Positions 1 to 11,251 of a stretch of DNA of 64,000 nt are shown piece after piece. The position numbers were made by a program, and so were the translations under genes. Position 1 is the stretch's first letter, and every line of letters begins with the position of its first letter. The stretch is from Knoxdaviesia capensis (taxonomy: Eukaryota; Ascomycota; Sordariomycetes; Microascales; Gondwanamycetaceae): NCBI GenBank assembly GCA_001510575.1, contig LNGK01000002.1, positions 1,662,144 to 1,726,143 on the forward strand, in the 5' to 3' direction. The notes beneath the pieces were generated by a model, which had not been told where the DNA came from, did not search any database, and saw only the letters and a list, made by a program, of their open reading frames with translations.

Positions 1-310
1 CTTCAACAGGTGTTACCAACCGCTATCACCAACGATAACAAACGATAACAAACACCTGATTCCCTCGCGGCGCTTTTCCGGTCTTCTGTTACGGGAGCTC
101 GTTCTCTTCCGTTCGTTGGTTCCTCCCGGACTTGTGGTCCTTGCAAGCCGTCCCGAGCGAACTCCGCAGCTCCGGACTTTCGAGCAAACACCCGCCAAGC
201 AGCATCTGACGCTCGTTCCGCGTTGCAGGCAGCCGGCTTCCCGCGCGACCTTCACACCCACCAAGCCCATCACCTCGATACGCACCCCNCCCCCTTTCTC
301 GACCGCCGAC

Positions 311-1360
311 ATGTCCTCCCCCTCCGATCCCCGCGCGGGCCCGGCCTCCCGCCGCGGCAGCGCCGCCACCATGGCCCCGCGCCCGCGCCTCGCCACCCCG
401 CCGGTCCGCACCACCACGCCCCCGGTAGTGCCCGCCCCCGCGCCGACAACCCAAGCCCCCATGCCCACAGCCTCAGCCTCGACGCTGCGGCCCACCGCCG
501 ACGCCGCCACCCAAGACGACCGGCCCCGCCGCCCCGGCGCCGCCAGGCGGCGGTCGAGCTCGGCGCACACGAACACCGCGCCGCCGCCGCCAATGTTCGC
601 CCTCGTGTCCAACGCCACCACGGGGGCCACCCACCACCCGCGCCGCGTGCAGTATATCTTCGCCGACGACGACCCGGACACGCTGACGCACGCGCTGGCC
701 ACCGCCGCCGCAGGTGCCGCCGCGTCCGGCGACGGCGCGGAGGCCGATGCCGTGCTGCCGCGCGCCGTGCTGCTGGACCTGGCGCCGGCCGCCGGCGTGC
801 CCGGCGGCTGGGAGATCGCCGCGGCCGCGAGCTTGTCGCGCGACTGGGCGGTGGTCGAGGCGCGCGTCACGCGCATGCGCGCCTCCACCGACGGCGACAC
901 CACCACCACCGCCGCCACCACCACCAACTCTGCGGGGGGTGGTGGCGAGCCGGCCGCGGAGGCGGACGACGACTTCGTGCTGCACATTTCCGGCGTGGAA
1001 CGCGAGCCGCTGCCGCCCGGCCTGGGCGTGCCCGCTGGAGGCGGCGGTGGTGGCGCGGCAGTGCCGGCGGCGGCGGATGCTCACGGGGGCCAGGACTCGC
1101 CGTTGGGCGGGAGCGCGGGAGCCGCGCATTCGCCACGGGGCGACGTGCCGCGGCTGGGCGGCGACGAGTACACTGCGCTGATCGACGAGTTTGACAAGAA
1201 GATGGGGGTGATGGCCCGCGTGGTGGGTGCGGGGGATGCGCGGCGCAGACATATTGCGCCCGCGGTGGCCGAACCGGGCCCGCCGGCTCCGGCTGGGGCG
1301 GAGGCCGTGGAAGAAGCTGCGGGCGGTGGGGTTGAGGCGTCGCAGCATGTTGAGGATTGA
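311..1360 (+). CDS. Hypothetical proline/alanine-rich protein, 349 aa
   Basis: I do not recognise this protein. The open frame extends upstream to 116, but I chose the ATG at 311 because the upstream codons contain an ambiguous base (289) and look like leader. Residues 1 to about 90 are Pro/Ala/Ser/Thr/Arg-rich and look disordered. The middle carries an ordered-looking block that begins RRVQYIFADDDPD, followed by a hydrophobic AVLLDLAP stretch and a SRDWAVVEARV segment. A Gly/Ala/Thr low-complexity stretch follows, then DDFVLHISGVE and, near the C-terminus, DEYTALIDEFDKKMGVM. These alternating ordered blocks separated by low complexity, with strongly GC-biased third positions, argue for a real gene. 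There is no signal peptide or membrane segment, and no intron is needed. The next gene, sso1, converges on it from the minus strand. Function unknown; the start is the least certain part. Confidence 0.72.
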   Translation: MSSPSDPRAGPASRRGSAATMAPRPRLATPPVRTTTPPVVPAPAPTTQAPMPTASASTLRPTADAATQDDRPRRPGAARRRSSSAHTNTAPPPPMFALVSNATTGATHHPRRVQYIFADDDPDTLTHALATAAAGAAASGDGAEADAVLPRAVLLDLAPAAGVPGGWEIAAAASLSRDWAVVEARVTRMRASTDGDTTTTAATTTNSAGGGGEPAAEADDDFVLHISGVEREPLPPGLGVPAGGGGGGAAVPAAADAHGGQDSPLGGSAGAAHSPRGDVPRLGGDEYTALIDEFDKKMGVMARVVGAGDARRRHIAPAVAEPGPPAPAGAEAVEEAAGGGVEASQHVED

Positions 1361-2399
1361 GAGGTGTGCCGGTTTGGACTCTGCTTTCCGTATCATTTCC
1401 GGCCTGGGATTTCTCAGCCTCGGCATCTCCAGCCCAGCGTGACCCCATTTGTGCCGGTTGGTCGACCACAACCAGCATATCTGGCCGCATTTTACGAGAT
1501 TGGTGTACAGAAGCTGCTATCTCCTCGATAAGCTGTCCCAACGCGGCCCTCCCACCTGTTTATCTCCCAAACCCGCGATACCAGCCTCGAGAACCGCCCA
1601 GGCTGTGTGTGCCTCTTCTGAACCAGCACCCTCAAACCTAAACGCCCTCCTCTGCATCTCAGCCATGTTATAGCTGCCGATCTCCACTCTTCCTCTACCG
1701 ACCGACTACTTTTTGAACTACCACTAGATCCCTCCGCCCCAAGGCGGCTTTTTGTTATTCCCACGGAATCATGTACTTTATTACCGGAGACGGGCGGTGT
1801 GTTCCCATAGCTAGCCATGCAGCCACTGATTTCCTCGCGTTTGCGGTGCTCGAGACATCTGCAGACGGTGCAATCAAACTACTTGACAAACACATAGCAT
1901 AGCACAGTAGTACGTTCAAAGCACACACACGATCATCACAGAAGAGAAGATTTTAGAAGAGAAAAAGTGAGTATTAATTCCAGAGTAGACAAAAAAGATG
2001 TTTGAGAGAGCGAGAGACAGAGAGAGGCACACCACCCAGCGCGATAAATAACAAACGAAAAAAAAAAGAAGCAGCAGATAAAAAATTTAGAGCATTGCAC
2101 ACACAGCCCTTCCGGAGATTCACAAAGGCTGGCACGGAAAACAAGAAGAAAAGGTCAAGAATGGAAAAAACGAGCTTTGCGTTCTCATATGCCCCCGTAG
2201 AACCAAACCTTCTCCGGGACTTTTTTCTTCCGTTTCCGCTTTTTCCTCTCTCCAAAACCAGGCGTGGTTGGAACGTGGGAGGAGAAGAAAAGGAGGAACA
2301 GGGAGACCAGCAGAAAAAATGAAACGACAAAAATGTATATATGATGGAAATCAAACAAGGCAAGGGAATCAAAAAAGTGGTGATGTCGGTATTGCAGAC

Positions 2400-2449
<50 letters not shown>

Positions 2450-3021
2450 TTAGTAAAGAGATTCTCGTCGGCATATATGGTCGACGAATTGAAGAGGCGC
2501 GCTATCGAGGAGACCGATCGACAGCTGATATGAGATGCAATCTATATCAGGTATGTGGTCAAAGGATGTTGGATATTCACAGTTGGTAGATACCGACTGC
2601 TTGGTTCGGAGAGGAGGAAGTATCGAGGTGGAAGGCCGTTTGGATGAGTTAACGTCGCGGATAAACAAGACAGCCGCCAACCATACCGAGAAGCGCGGAT
2701 AGGGATAAAAAAAAGAAGAGACATGGCCGTGACGTCTCCGGAGAAGTGTGAGACGGAAGCAAAAAATGATGACCGAAAGAAAAAAGAGGCAAAGAAGACG
2801 AAAGAAGAAACACCGAGCAAAGCCCCAACGGCGAAACAAAGACGAGTTTGAACAGATGCAAAAATGCATGAGAAAGAGAAAGAGAGAACACGCAGAACAG
2901 CAAGACCCACGAGGTACAGAAACCCCCTAAGAGACTATGGAAAAGATTAAGATAAAAAATAAAAACCAGACGCAGTTACACACAAGACAGATATCAAATT
3001 CAAGAACGACCAACCGCTAGC
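1361..3021. other. Convergent intergenic region, no gene seen
   Basis: This lies between the stop codons of the 349-aa protein and sso1. From about 1970 to 2950 the plus strand is strongly purine-rich, so the sso1-sense strand is pyrimidine-rich, as expected for a fungal 3' flank. It contains an (AG)22 microsatellite. The reading frames here are low-complexity and I do not support any as a gene. Confidence 0.7.
2403..2446. repeat. (AG)22 microsatellite
   Basis: Uninterrupted AG dinucleotide run in the region downstream of sso1. Confidence 0.97.
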
Positions 3022-4556
3022 CTATCCATCGATGCGGTCAACGTCTCTCGCTACAGCGGCATTCTCCAGACGGAAGTTGAGACCCGATCGCCGCAGCATC
3101 TTGAAGGAGCCGGCGTGCGCGGCATTGTGGATGGGGATGGATTTCGAGAGGCCAAACGAGATGCCATCGAGGCCCTCAAGGATATCACGCTTGGAGCTGG
3201 AGGAGTTGTTGTTGTTGTTATTGTTGTTGTTGAACTTGCCGGTAACGGCCATGTAGATGAGCACAGCCGCCACAATGATGACGATGATGAGCACGCAGAT
3301 GCCCAGGCACCACCACTTCTTGCGGCGGGTCGACTTGGCGGTCTTCACAGCAACGGCAATCTCTTCGTTGCCCTTGTCGAGGTTCTCGACGACCTCTTCG
3401 CCCTTCTGTTCGATCTGCACGATGGCCTCGTTCTGCTGCTGGATGAGACTATCCATGTCCTGGAAGAGCTGGGCCAGCTCGATCATCTGCGACTCGATCT
3501 TCTTCAGCGCGGCGTGGCGGTCCTGCACGGCGCTGAGGGCGGCGCGGGCCTGGCCGACGCGGCTGCTCTGCATGAGGGCCTGGCTGAAGATCTGGCCGCC
3601 GGCCGGGTCGTCGACCACGGCGCGCACCTCGTCTTCCGACGCGTCGGGGCGCACAATGCGGTACTGGCGGGCCATCTGGTCCTGGGTCTTCTTGCGGAAG
3701 GCCGACTCGACCTGCTGGTACTCCTGGATGGCCGACTTGAGGCGGCGGTCGACACGGCCAACCTGCGGGCTGTTCTTGGGCTGGCGCGACTCGGGGTTGG
3801 ACTTGACCTTGCGCACGCGGTCGGTCAGCTGGCGGTAGAGCTGCATGGTTTCCGACGAGAGGCCGTCGAGCATGCGGTTGGTCTGGCTGGTGGAGGAAGT
3901 GTCGGCATCGTCGAGGGAGCGCTGTTGCAGGCTGCGCAGCTGGTCGAGGTTGCGCTCAATATCCTCAATACCGCGGTCGATGTCGCGGCACTCGTTCAGG
4001 ATGAGGTTAGGATCGCTGTAGCCGGCACCCGACGGCAGGTTGGACATCTCCACGTTAGGGTCTTGGGGGGGGGGAAGGGAGTGATGATAGTTAGCAAGTG
4101 TGTTCCGGTCCCCGGTGGTGAGAGTGGCTCTAACATACTTCCAGCATACTGGTTGCCTCCATATCCGTTGTTGTTCCCATACTGCGGCTGCTGCGGTTGT
4201 TGCCGGCCGTAGGGAGACGGGCCTTGGCCGAAGCCGGCCTGGGGAGCGCCACCATAGCCGCCGGCAGCGGGAGCGTCGTCCCGCTGGTCATAGGGGTTTG
4301 ATCTTCCGTAACTGAACATTCGCGATGGTTAGTGATCGGGTTCGGAGAACATGATGGGCCATCGCGAAGGATAACGATTCCGTGATGCGCTTGACAAGAT
4401 ATGAATGCGTGTATCATCAAAGTTGGCGTCGGTGAGGAGAGGTATCACATAGTACTAACCCGTACTGTAAATGTCAACAAGAAACAGTTAGTTATCAATG
4501 GCCCTGGTGGTCAAACAAGCACCCAAAGACGATATAGGATTCTGACTTACGCTCAT
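3022..4556 (-). CDS. sso1: Plasma-membrane t-SNARE, syntaxin/Sso1 family
   Basis: Qa-SNARE for fusion of secretory vesicles with the plasma membrane. Exons on the minus strand are 4556-4551, 4464-4460, 4311-4139 and 4061-3022; the introns are 86, 148 and 77 nt. Splicing gives a 407-aa protein starting MSYGYGRSNPYDQ. Residues 1-75 are Gly/Gln/Tyr/Pro-rich, an Habc-like helical region spans about 80-190, and the SNARE motif spans about 242-304 with the zero-layer Gln near 271 (in LIQQQNEAIVQIE). A basic STRRKK stretch precedes the single membrane helix at about 311-334. Odd features are the 5-nt second exon and a 73-residue tail after the membrane helix that starts with nine Asn, longer than the few residues usual for syntaxins. 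Codon use stays gene-like to the stop, so the tail looks genuine. Sso1/Psy1 is the closest yeast family; the family assignment is firm. Confidence 0.95.
4460..4464 (-). other. sso1: 5-nt microexon of sso1
   Basis: On the minus strand the bases TACGG lie between an acceptor (TTTACAG, with TAACTAAC upstream) and a donor (GTTAGT). Joining ATGAGC, TACGG and TTACGGAAG gives one open frame, MSYGYGR, that runs into the unquestioned coding exon. Skipping the microexon would shift the frame. Confidence 0.85.
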
Positions 4557-7500
4557 GGTTACTGATTGTGCGGGAGAAGGACGGGGATAAGGGTTAAGGA
4601 TCGAAGTAGCGCAGCTTGCTTTGTTCCCCTAATTAACGATGACGGATCTGAGGAGTTGACGCGGTTAGAATGATGTGTGTATAGGAAGAAAGATGCGAAG
4701 ACACGATGAAGTGGGAGAAGAACAGCGGTTGGTTTATGAGGAAAGAAGATGCAAAGTCAAGCTGAAAAAGCAAAAGGAGACTAATGCAGAATGGGAGACG
4801 CCCGAATGATATGAGGCCCCACGGAGACAATTGAACAGCCACGACGATGAGAATTAAAGTGAATATAGGGAAAAGGGGGAGGGAAAAAAGGAAGAAAATC
4901 ACCAGATTACATACAAAAAAGACGACGGAGGCTAGAAGATCAAAAAAATAGAGAGTAGGTAATGACGACGAAGATAGAAGAGGAAGAAGAAAATGAGAGA
5001 CAGGCCAAGAGATATAGGAGAAGAAGGAAAAGTGTTTTGGAATAGAAGATCAAGGTGGGAAATGAAAAGAGAGGAAGGAAAAAAGGTTACAGGGGAAAAA
5101 GGGCCAGAGAAGCTGATATAAAATATAAAATGAATTAAAATGAATTAAATCCTGGGGGGGTTTTTTTTTTCCTGTTCGTCTTTAGGCCATTGGCCAGCAG
5201 CCGACTGCAATTAATCTACAGGCTCGCTTGCCCCGATTTGGTACAGTGGGTTCTAGAGGGGCAGACCGCTGAAAACCGCCGCCGAGAGCAGTGAACACGA
5301 GCTGTGGCCGCTAAAAACGACAAGTAAGGGCCCCTAAGCCAAAAGAAAGAAGAAACAAAAGCCGGGCGCAAAAATGGTTCAGGGACCAGCAAGCCAAAAA
5401 AAAGAGTTTGAAGTGTGGCTTGACCCGCTTGTTTCTTGTATCTGTACCCTATGTTAATGGGGTACTTCGATTCTACTCTCCAAACGCACTCAGTTTTGCG
5501 CTTTGGCTACCGCTGCATCGAAGTACCTGACAAACACGCTCTTCGCCCCCCCCTGAGAAAGTCCCCCAGCTCGCCTTTCCCACATTCAACCGCGAGGAGA
5601 GCCCCAAAGTATCGTGTACCTGCATTTTCCCTGGCGAATGTATCGAACATCCTTGTTCGCAATACATTGGCCGCTCGTCGGCTCTTCCATTTTTCTCTCC
5701 GGTTTGCAGTGAGGCTGTGCTCTCACGCTTTCTTCATTCTGCTTTCTGCCCCAGCCACAATTCTGATGCAGTGCAAATGTTTTTGCCTTTTTTTTTTTTC
5801 CCCTTCTTTTTTATTCTTTTTAACTGGGCCGACACACACAAGACACACAAGTGTAAGGTTGAGATTTATTTATTTATAGTACTGCTCAACACTGTCCTTC
5901 AAAGCCTCCGAACTGCCCCTCCAGACTCGCAGCCTGCTTGTTAACGGCGAACAGGAGACGCGAGAAAAGCGAGAAAAAGTGGGAGGAGCCTTGCCTGCAG
6001 AGAGACACTCTCGTATCAGGAGTTCCATCATTCTTGCTCAACTCGCTCGCTCTCACGTGCGAACACTTGACGATACGAGCATTCGTCACCCTTCCGCCAC
6101 TGTGACCGACCACGGCCGTCGTAGTCAAGACTCAACAGACTGGAGTGTACATAGGACCACTCCAGATGCAGGACTCGTAAGTGTAATGTACTCATGTATA
6201 TACGTGCATACACACAGTACATCAAAAACATGTGTGGGCAGCCAAGAATGCAGGTAATCCATCCCATCTCCAGCTTCCACATCCAACCCACCTGCCGTAG
6301 ACATACATATACCAGCGTCGCAGTGGCTGCTTGCTCTCCCCATCGCAAAGAGACCCCAATGGGGGACATACAGCCCACCCCGGAGATTCTGCTTGTTCTG
6401 TTCCGCTCCTCCACTATCGTACATACAGTTCACTACACCAGTCGAATCGGGCTTGGTGTCGGCCAGTTTTGCTGGCTGCTGCTCTTAGCCCGGCCACTTG
6501 GACTCGACTCCGCCGTGCACAAGCCAGAACATTACCCTGGATTTTCGGGTTCTTTCTCTTCCCCCCTCTCAACTGACCTTTCGTTGCAATGTGGCGGGCA
6601 TTCCCAGCCAACTGGTGAGAATTAAAAACTCTCCGTTGAGCATCGTGGATCTATCCTGCTCGACCTGACAAAACATGTGACCAGCTGAACTGGGCCTGTC
6701 TTCAAAAAAGGACGCACAAAAAAAGCCCCAGTCTGCCCTCGATGCATTCCTGGACATAAACCCAGACCTTGCTCAAGGACTCTGTCAGGCCATCGCAGCA
6801 TCCTAACGGTTTCGGCCAGGACAGACACAAACAAGGACCTCCCGAGGATGTGAAGACACACTCCCCGTCTCCGAGAGAGAAAAACGGCGTGGCTTCATCG
6901 TGGACTGATGCTTGCCCTCTGGGAAAGAAACAAGTTTTGTTGGAAGGGCATGCCTGTGGAATGTCGCCGGCTCCGCGTAACGTTGTAACCAGCAGCCTTG
7001 CACACATGCTCTAATACCCGTCCAGGAAGGGCAATCTTGCTGGAACAGTCTCGACAGAACACTTTACCTACCCTCAGGTCATATCAAGGCAGGCCTGTCC
7101 TTACATCGACGCAAACAATGTTTCCCTCCTTGCCCCTGGCCCACACAAGCGGTCCACCCTTGAAGAAAAGACACCCTGGCCCGGAGAGGCGCGTTAACGC
7201 TCTCTCTTGTTCTCGCTCTCTGTTACCTCGTTCGCCCAGTGAACAGCACCAAGGGTCGGAAGCCAATCTCTGGTCATATTACCCGATGTGAAAGAGACGA
7301 CGTGAAAAAATACCACTGCAGAATATCTGTCCGATCAACAGGCGTCAGACCGGCTGTGTGTGTGCCACATGTATCAAATGCACTTTAGCGACACACACAC
7401 ACACACACACACACGCACATGCTGACGGCCTTCCATAATCTCGTCATTCCGGAATCGCGATCGCCAATCCAGAAAGTCACGAAGAAAGCATCAGGACGCA

Positions 7501-8353
7501 GGGGGGGCGGGACTCGACAGATGTGCCTGTTTTGGAGATGAGGATGGTGCGGGTGCGCATTGGGAGACGTCAAAGAGCGCTTCTCGTGTGCGGCGTCTCC
7601 TTGTCCCAACGCGCTCCCCCACCGCCAACCCTACCGCATCCCACTCGCCCGTGCTGAAACACCGCCGTTTTCCTGCCATCCTACAGAAAAAGCCGGGAAG
7701 ACCAGGCCACACTGTTGGCTCTCGCTCCGTGAGCATAAGCGACCGCCTGTCCATGCAATCAATCCACCGACACTGATAAACAAAAAGACGGCCAAAGCCA
7801 AGCGGTAGGTATTTGCTAGACCACCAGCTCTTTGTGACTGATACACCAGTTGTTGCGGCCACGGCAGATCTTTCCACGGAACCTGTCACATCCTGTTTCG
7901 GGACATGGTTCCCTCTCTCTCTCCACTCACCCGCCCATGCTGTCTCTCTTCCTTGTTTGCTTTATCGCGGCTTTTCTTGCTTGTCGATGTTGCTCAAGCA
8001 AACAAAACTCCTATGACACTGAGAGCTGTCAGGTTCGGCACTTGGCATTTAAAACCCCGAAGGATGGATGTTCTTGGGTTTGCGGGTCATACGCTTTCTG
8101 CGATGTTTCTACTACCTCTTAGGGTCTATATTTCTGTCCTAACCCTAATTTGACCTCCGTCCTCCCATATTAAAGACAAAGCCAGGCGGATGTATATTCT
8201 TCTAGTGTTTTTATTGTCTGGATCGGATGTATTGCAAGCCACGAAAGAGAGTGAAACTGGTTGAAACGACAAGCACGGCAAATCCAGAAGGGCAAAACGA
8301 AAGACTGCAACCGACCACAGCAACGCAGAACCAAGAAGGCCACCACACCAGCC
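4557..8353. other. 3.8-kb intergenic region upstream of sso1
   Basis: This runs from the sso1 start to the stop of the Memo-family gene. From about 4640 to 5130 the plus strand is purine-rich, so the sso1-sense strand is pyrimidine-rich, fitting an sso1 leader or core promoter. From 5200 to 8350 composition is mixed, with an (AC)12 run at 7391-7414. All reading frames are short and overlap on both strands, with no recognisable family. I see no gene here. Confidence 0.65.
7391..7414. repeat. (AC)12 microsatellite
   Basis: Uninterrupted AC dinucleotide run in intergenic sequence. Confidence 0.95.
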
Positions 8354-9468
8354 TCACGGAATGGCATATGCAGCCGCATAGCTCACACTCGAGTCGCTGA
8401 CCCGCTCGACCAAACTGCTCCGCTCATACCGCACAAACTTGAACTTGCCCGCCCCGTCCGCGCCACCAAACCCGTCGGGCCCCGCCAGCGCCTCGAGCGC
8501 CGCCATGGCGACGCCGATGGGGTGGCGCCCGCACACGGTGTTGTGGGTGCGCCGCAGCACCTCAACAAACCTGTCGTGCTCGCCCGACGCCACCGCGTCC
8601 ATCGCCGCCTCGTCCAGCATCTTGATGGTGGCGTGGATGGGCGGGCCGGCCGGCCGCCCACCGCCGCCGCGCGGCAGCCGCTTCAGGTCGTCCAGCGCGC
8701 CCGACGCCGAGTGCACGGCGTAGTCGAACCGGCTGCCCCAGTGGCAGAAGTCCGAGCTGACGATGAACGCGCTCGCCGGGTCGCGCAGGTACGGCAGCAG
8801 CACCGCGCCGGCCGCCTTCTCGTCGCTGCCGCTGTTGTCGCCGATCAGCAGCGGCACGATCGGCGGGAACCGGGCCGCGTCGGCCCCGAACGTCTGCTCC
8901 AGCCGCTTGTACAGGAACGGCAGGTGCATCTCCAGCGAGTGCTCCTGCACGTCGTTGGCCGCCGGGATCGTCTTGTAGCCGCCGGCCGCGCGCACCTCGT
9001 CGATCGTGGCGCGGTCGACGGCGAGGTTGCCGAAGGGCGTCTCGTACGCGTCGTACGTCGTCACCGCGTTGCCGGCGAGGTAGTAGGTGTGCGACGGGCC
9101 GAGCACAAACACGCGTTTGGCGCGGCTGAGGTCCAGGCATCGGTAGGCCCACGCCGCACAGCGGCCGGAGTAGTCATAGCCTGCGTGTCTGGGAGAGGGA
9201 CACCGTTGAGCTGTCAGCGTTTGGTCAAGAGTCCCGGTGTGTATATTCATCAGCCAATAAGCAAAACCAGATATCAAGGGGCTGGAAGCCCGTACGGAGC
9301 TATAATGACTCGAGCTCCCGGAATGGGCAGCGTCTCGTGGCCGTCCAAGGCATCGGGCACTTGGTCCAGGTTCCGCTCTAGCTCGGCGGAGAGTGCTGCG
9401 GCGTTACCCTTGTACCAGCTGTCTGCATGGCTTGCCGGGCGGACCTTGGGCGGCGACATGGCGAACAA
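8354..9468 (-). CDS. Memo-family protein (MEMO1/Mho1-like)
   Basis: Cytosolic Memo-family protein, with the fold shared with LigB-type dioxygenases; animal MEMO1 is linked to redox, copper and iron handling and to cell motility. Exons are 9468-9296 and 9188-8354, with a 107-nt intron whose junction completes the motif PHAGYDYSG. The product is 335 aa. Conserved family residues are visible: His59 in HAGYDYSG, His91 in LGPSH, His141 and His146 in EHSLEMHLPF, and Cys206-His207 in SSDFCHWG, corresponding to the metal-site and Cys positions of the family. The N-terminal RPASHADSWY matches the family's usual start block. An alternative start three codons downstream (MSPP) is possible. Codons are highly GC-biased. 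There is no signal peptide or membrane segment. The precise role in fungi is not settled, so no symbol is given. Confidence 0.94.
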
Positions 9469-10451
9469 ACGGGAACCAGCTCGGAAGTCCGGTTCCGGGC
9501 GGGGCGGGGGGTTAGTTTATGGCGTGATATAACGTGTGCACGAAGATGGCCGGAGAGGGGGACCCAAGTGCGAATTGAAAATGCAAGAAGATACAGGCTG
9601 TGTAATATGAGGCCTGGTGGTATCGGCACGGAAAGTGAGGCAACTGGGAACAGGAGGAGAAGAGGTGGAGGGGAACGGAAAGATAGTGGAGGCGGAACTG
9701 ATAGAAGCTCTATCAGATTATGTATGGCTGGCTTATCGTGAGAGCTCTGGAACAATGTGGGTCTGACCCCGCCAGAAAATGGTTGGTTGGTCCCCTTTGC
9801 CAGGTGCCAGGCAGCCGGGAGGAAGCCGCTGTAGGACACGTCTACAGCTGTCAAGACCAAGTCTTACAAGGGGTCAGCCGCCTAAAACGCCCTGTAGGTT
9901 GTCCGTCTGTGCTTGGTGCCAATCGCCCACCGGGATGCATCTCGTCACATGGCCACTGAAGCCGGGCCACGGTCCGACTGCCGTTGCAAGTGAAAAGTCT
10001 CCCAGATCTATCTAACAAGACGGCCTGAGCTGATCCAGGCTCTGATATCAGGAATAAGATTAGACACTCCGACGACTGGAGTGCTCTTCGCAAGGGGCGC
10101 ACCGAGAGACTCTAGGAATGTCAACGGTGAGGGCAGTATCAAACACACACGAATAGTTCTCCCGTTCAACACGAATCAAGCTCATTGCAGAAGGACCCAG
10201 TTTCAATTGACACCGTCCCTTGAACGTAACTGGATAACCCCGTGATGTCCTCTACGAGCCGTAGCCGGCTGGCTCGTCCACAAACAAACAAGAAGTCCCC
10301 AAGATAAACGCCATACAAGAGAACAACACCACCCACCCATTCCGATACAAACGCCAACTTGTCTCCCAACCAGAGACAGATATCCAAAAGCAAAAGCTAG
10401 AAGAAAACAGCCCGCCAGAACCCTCCGTTTCTCCACGTCAGCCCCCCCACC
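9469..10451. other. Intergenic region upstream of the Memo-family gene
   Basis: About 980 bases between the start of the Memo gene and the stop of the next minus-strand gene. It should hold the Memo promoter. I see no clear TATA element and no supportable gene. Confidence 0.6.
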
Positions 10452-11251
10452 TCACGACAGGACCGTGAACCCCGGGAACGCCGCCCAGTTGACGTGGCCA
10501 CTACCGCCGCTCTTGCGCGGGGAAGCACAAGCCAGACACCGCCGCTCACACCCCAGGCTATACGCCGAGCACGCCGCACACACCTTCTTCCCGCAGGCCC
10601 CGCACGCACAGTCGCCCGCCGCGCCGCCCATAACAGCCCCGTCCGCCATGTCGACGTCCATGTCCATCGAGGCACCCGCGAGCGGCGCGCAGCAGTCCTC
10701 GCACGTGGCCGACGCGTCAGTGGTGTAGCTGGACCACGCCGAGGACGCGGGAGGTGGGGGAGGGGACAGCGCGGGGGTTTGCTGTGTCGGGAGCTGCCAG
10801 AAGCGGTGCAGCGACTGCTGGTGCTGGCTGCTGCTGTGTGGCACGGGGCCGGCATTCGAGCCGGCGTCGAGCTGGGCGGACGGCGGGGCTGCGGGCAGCG
10901 GGAGGTCCTTCATACGGCGTTGGCCGGCGTACAAGAGATCGAGGGTGTGTTCTAACAGACCATAGAAGTTAGATATGGTGAGCAGAGGCCATCTGGCCTA
11001 TCGACGTGGATGAACCACGAAGGGAGCAACTTACGGTGCACTTCATCCTCCGATGGCCGCAGGTTCCGGTACCGCTTCATCGTGCGGCTGTTGAGGTGAG
11101 CTTCGGGCCGGGAGTGGAACCGGGCGAATGCAGGAGGGAACGGCACGACGCCATCGGCCATGCGGTCGCTGGTCGAGTGGGAAGGAGACGAGAACGGAGA
11201 CGAGGCGGGCTCGGAGCTCTCGCCGAAGGATCTCTTGCGCTTCAGAGACAT
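10452..11251 (-). CDS. Hypothetical Cys-rich, probably zinc-binding protein, 238 aa
   Basis: Two exons, 11251-11035 and 10951-10452, joined by an 83-nt intron (donor GTAAGT, acceptor TTAG) that keeps the frame through EDEVHQHTLDLLYAGQRR. The start MSLKRKRSF is the first ATG in frame with an ordered N-terminus. Residues 1-40 are Ser/Pro-rich with a basic KRKR. The conserved-looking core is RTMKRYRNLRP to YAGQRR, followed by a Pro-rich linker and the motif SLHRFWQLP. The C-terminal third holds a dense Cys cluster: CEDCC, a gap rich in Asp/Met, then CACGACGKKVCAAC and CERRCLAC. Paired CxxC spacing suggests a small treble-clef or RING-like zinc site, but it does not match RING or FYVE spacing exactly. 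I do not recognise the family; function unknown. It lies head-to-tail downstream of apc11. Confidence 0.85.

Noticed and set aside
3115..4212. 365-codon plus-strand frame opposite sso1
   Set aside because: Mirror frame of the sso1 coding exon; it is Leu/Val/Asp/His-rich, as expected from the reverse complement, and has no domain.
8261..9532. 423-codon plus-strand frame opposite the Memo-family gene
   Set aside because: Arg/His/Val-rich antisense shadow of a GC-rich coding exon; the minus strand carries the conserved family residues.
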